Shown here: one piece after another, positions 61,534 to 64,000 of the stretch
How positions within the stretch are numbered: the stretch's first letter is position 1
Layout of the letters: every line of letters begins with the position of its first letter
Notes under the pieces: generated by a model
The model's database searches: none
The model's input: the letters and a program-made list of their open reading frames with translations, nothing else
Told to the model about the DNA's origin: nothing
Made by a program: the position numbers and the translations under genes
Assembly: GCF_005298075.1 (NCBI RefSeq)
Contig: NZ_SZZH01000001.1
Coordinates: 1,736,001 to 1,800,000 of the forward strand
DNA from: Nakamurella flava
Lineage (GTDB): Bacteria > Actinomycetota > Actinomycetes > Mycobacteriales > Nakamurellaceae
Direction: 5' to 3'
DNA: 64,000 nucleotides

Positions 61534-62145
61534 TCATTGCCCCGGTGACGTCCAGCGCGGGTTGCGCCCGGCCTGCCCGAGGACCCGGTCCCAGCGGGTC
61601 GCGGGGGCCGGCAGCGTGACGGCAGGTCCGAAGAGCCCCGCGCGGTTGTCGTCGTCGAACGACGCCACGAACTGCTGGACCACCGGCAGCGTCGCCGGGT
61701 CCGGCTCGTAGTCCTGTCCGGTCGAGACGGCCAGATCCCAGGCGTGCAGGGCGATCTCGTCGATCGCGACGACCGCTGCGACTTCGGCCGGCATGTCGAT
61801 CCCACCGGCCCGCCGCATTCCCGACCAGGCCCCGGGCTGCCGCCAGGCGTGGGCCAGCGCCGGCAGGTCACGGGACAGCCGGGCCCGCCAGTCGGCCGGC
61901 AGTCGAGCGGCGTCCCCGGCCGGCGGTTGATGACCACCCACGTCGGATGGCGGCACCGGCGCGGCGGCTTCGGTGAATGCGCGGGTGAGACCGATGACGT
62001 GTTCCAGCAGGTCCCCCACGGTGTAGTCCGGGCACGGCGTGGGTGCGCTCAGCTGGTCGTCCCGGATGCCGGACACGACGCGGCTCAGGCGGTCAGCGGC
62101 CTCCCCCAGGTCGAACCCGGGTGAGGACGATGACGGGTCGGTCAT
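61534..62145 (-). CDS. TIGR03086-type mycothiol/maleylpyruvate isomerase-like protein
   Basis: 203 residues of the DinB/MDMPI helical-bundle group. The pattern is FDLGEAADRLSRVVSGIRDDQLSAPTPCPDYTVGDLLEHVIGLTRAF and, later, AIDEIALHAWDLAVSTGQD, with His in the metal-binding places (LLEHV, LHAWD). Known relatives are metal-dependent, mycothiol-using transferases or isomerases; this one is unassigned. GAGAGGGG lies 5 nt before ATG 62145. It sits between dhaK and sahH with terminators on both sides. Confidence 0.88.
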   Translation of the reverse strand: MTDPSSSSPGFDLGEAADRLSRVVSGIRDDQLSAPTPCPDYTVGDLLEHVIGLTRAFTEAAAPVPPSDVGGHQPPAGDAARLPADWRARLSRDLPALAHAWRQPGAWSGMRRAGGIDMPAEVAAVVAIDEIALHAWDLAVSTGQDYEPDPATLPVVQQFVASFDDDNRAGLFGPAVTLPAPATRWDRVLGQAGRNPRWTSPGQ

Positions 62146-62171
62146 GAGAACCCCTCTCGGTGCAGACGAAT

Positions 62172-62215
62172 CGGGGCGGTGACGGCACCCCGAAGGGTTG
62201 ACCGCCACCGCCCCG
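62172..62215. terminator. sahH terminator hairpin
   Basis: Ten perfect pairs (62172-62181 with 62206-62215), extended by an A/C mismatch and three more pairs, 29 nt after the sahH stop on the minus strand. Confidence 0.65.
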
Positions 62216-62243
62216 TCGATTCATCGGCCCGGCGGGAGCAGGC

Positions 62244-63740
<1,497 letters not shown>

Positions 63741-64000
63741 GGTTCCTCCGGGTGGGGCGGGTGGCCGCACCGACCGGACCGCAGGCGGCCCGGCGCGGCG
63801 GAGGCCACGCGATGGCCGGACTCGGGCTGACGATTCTCAGCGTGCCCTGCACCGGACGCCCCGGACCCCCCGGGACGTGCATGTCGGGCACCAGTTTAGA
63901 GCGTCGACCGCCCCGGCCCGGCGACCGAGCCCCGTGACGCGGGTTTGTCGGCGATCGGCGCGGGCACCAGGGTGCCCAAGCGGTCCGGCGTCTACGCGCC
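63741..64000. other. Upstream region of sahH to the window edge
   Basis: 260 nt. TAAACT on the minus strand (63898-63893) is a plausible -10, which would give a leader of about 147 nt. I looked for the SAH-riboswitch core and do not find it. A short minus-strand frame ending at TAA near 63896 could be the tail of an upstream gene, but an in-frame TAG at 63992-63994 argues against it. Confidence 0.4.

Noticed and set aside
63741-63898. SAH riboswitch upstream of sahH
   Set aside because: The conserved aptamer core is not found; only a normal ribosome site GGAGGAA is present. A covariance search would settle it.
63907-64000. 3' end of another minus-strand gene at the right edge
   Set aside because: The only frame that looks coding contains TAG at 63992-63994, so no continuous gene can be supported from the visible sequence.

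Overview
The window is 64 kb of very GC-rich, densely coding DNA with many GTG starts, short intergenic gaps and start/stop overlaps of the ATGA and GTGA type. It carries WhiB1, an RsrA/RshA-type anti-sigma factor with its sigma factor, MtrAB-LpqB, an LpqB-linked ComF, a Kgd-type 2-oxoglutarate decarboxylase and the 24-residue ribosomal protein bL37. This is the chromosome of an actinobacterium. A Nakamurella-like member is my guess, by inference only. I see no phage, insertion sequence, CRISPR array, tRNA or rRNA.

Much of the window follows the gene order of Mycobacterium tuberculosis around Rv3219-Rv3248c, as I remember that order: whiB1, pdtaS, the biotinylated TB7.3-like protein, bL37, rshA, sigH (9.9-13.8 kb); an SRAP/HMCES protein, aroA and rsgA (29.7-33.1 kb); a DUF6912-like protein and a WS/DGAT acyltransferase (33.9-36.1 kb); an Rv3235-like protein, secA, hpf, comF, lpqB, mtrB, mtrA, tmk and sahH (43.8-63.7 kb). 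Lineage-specific blocks lie between these core segments.

Layout. 0-5.7 kb: 3' end of kgd, then on the minus strand malic enzyme, an M20 carbamoylase/amidohydrolase, imidazolonepropionase and a RidA protein. 5.9-9.6 kb: pterin carbinolamine dehydratase, rmlC, a histidine phosphatase, a GNAT acetyltransferase, a membrane protein and a lipid kinase. 9.6-15.2 kb: the whiB1-sigH core plus a cytochrome P450. 15.3-19.8 kb: a complete OpuC-type osmoprotectant ABC transporter and a YbaK deacylase. 20.0-29.6 kb: a probable signalling island with a flavoprotein, a small membrane protein, a zinc-ribbon FHA protein, a CPA2 antiporter, a soluble Ser/Thr kinase and a receptor kinase with an emfourin-like domain. 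36.2-39.5 kb: methyltransferase, GT2 and a large membrane glycosyltransferase-like protein. 39.5-44.4 kb: CpaE-like and CpaB-like proteins, a small HTH protein, a LysM protein and the Rv3235-like protein. 57.6-62.1 kb: a POT transporter, an FKBP isomerase, a DhaL-DhaK kinase pair and a TIGR03086 protein.

Regulatory sites that can be read directly include a perfect CRP/GlxR palindrome before whiB1, a perfect SigR/SigH-type promoter (GGAAT-N18-GTT) upstream of sigH that would allow a longer sigma isoform, several start codons placed 5-9 nt after a TANNNT -10 element (probable leaderless mRNAs), and many strong intrinsic hairpins.
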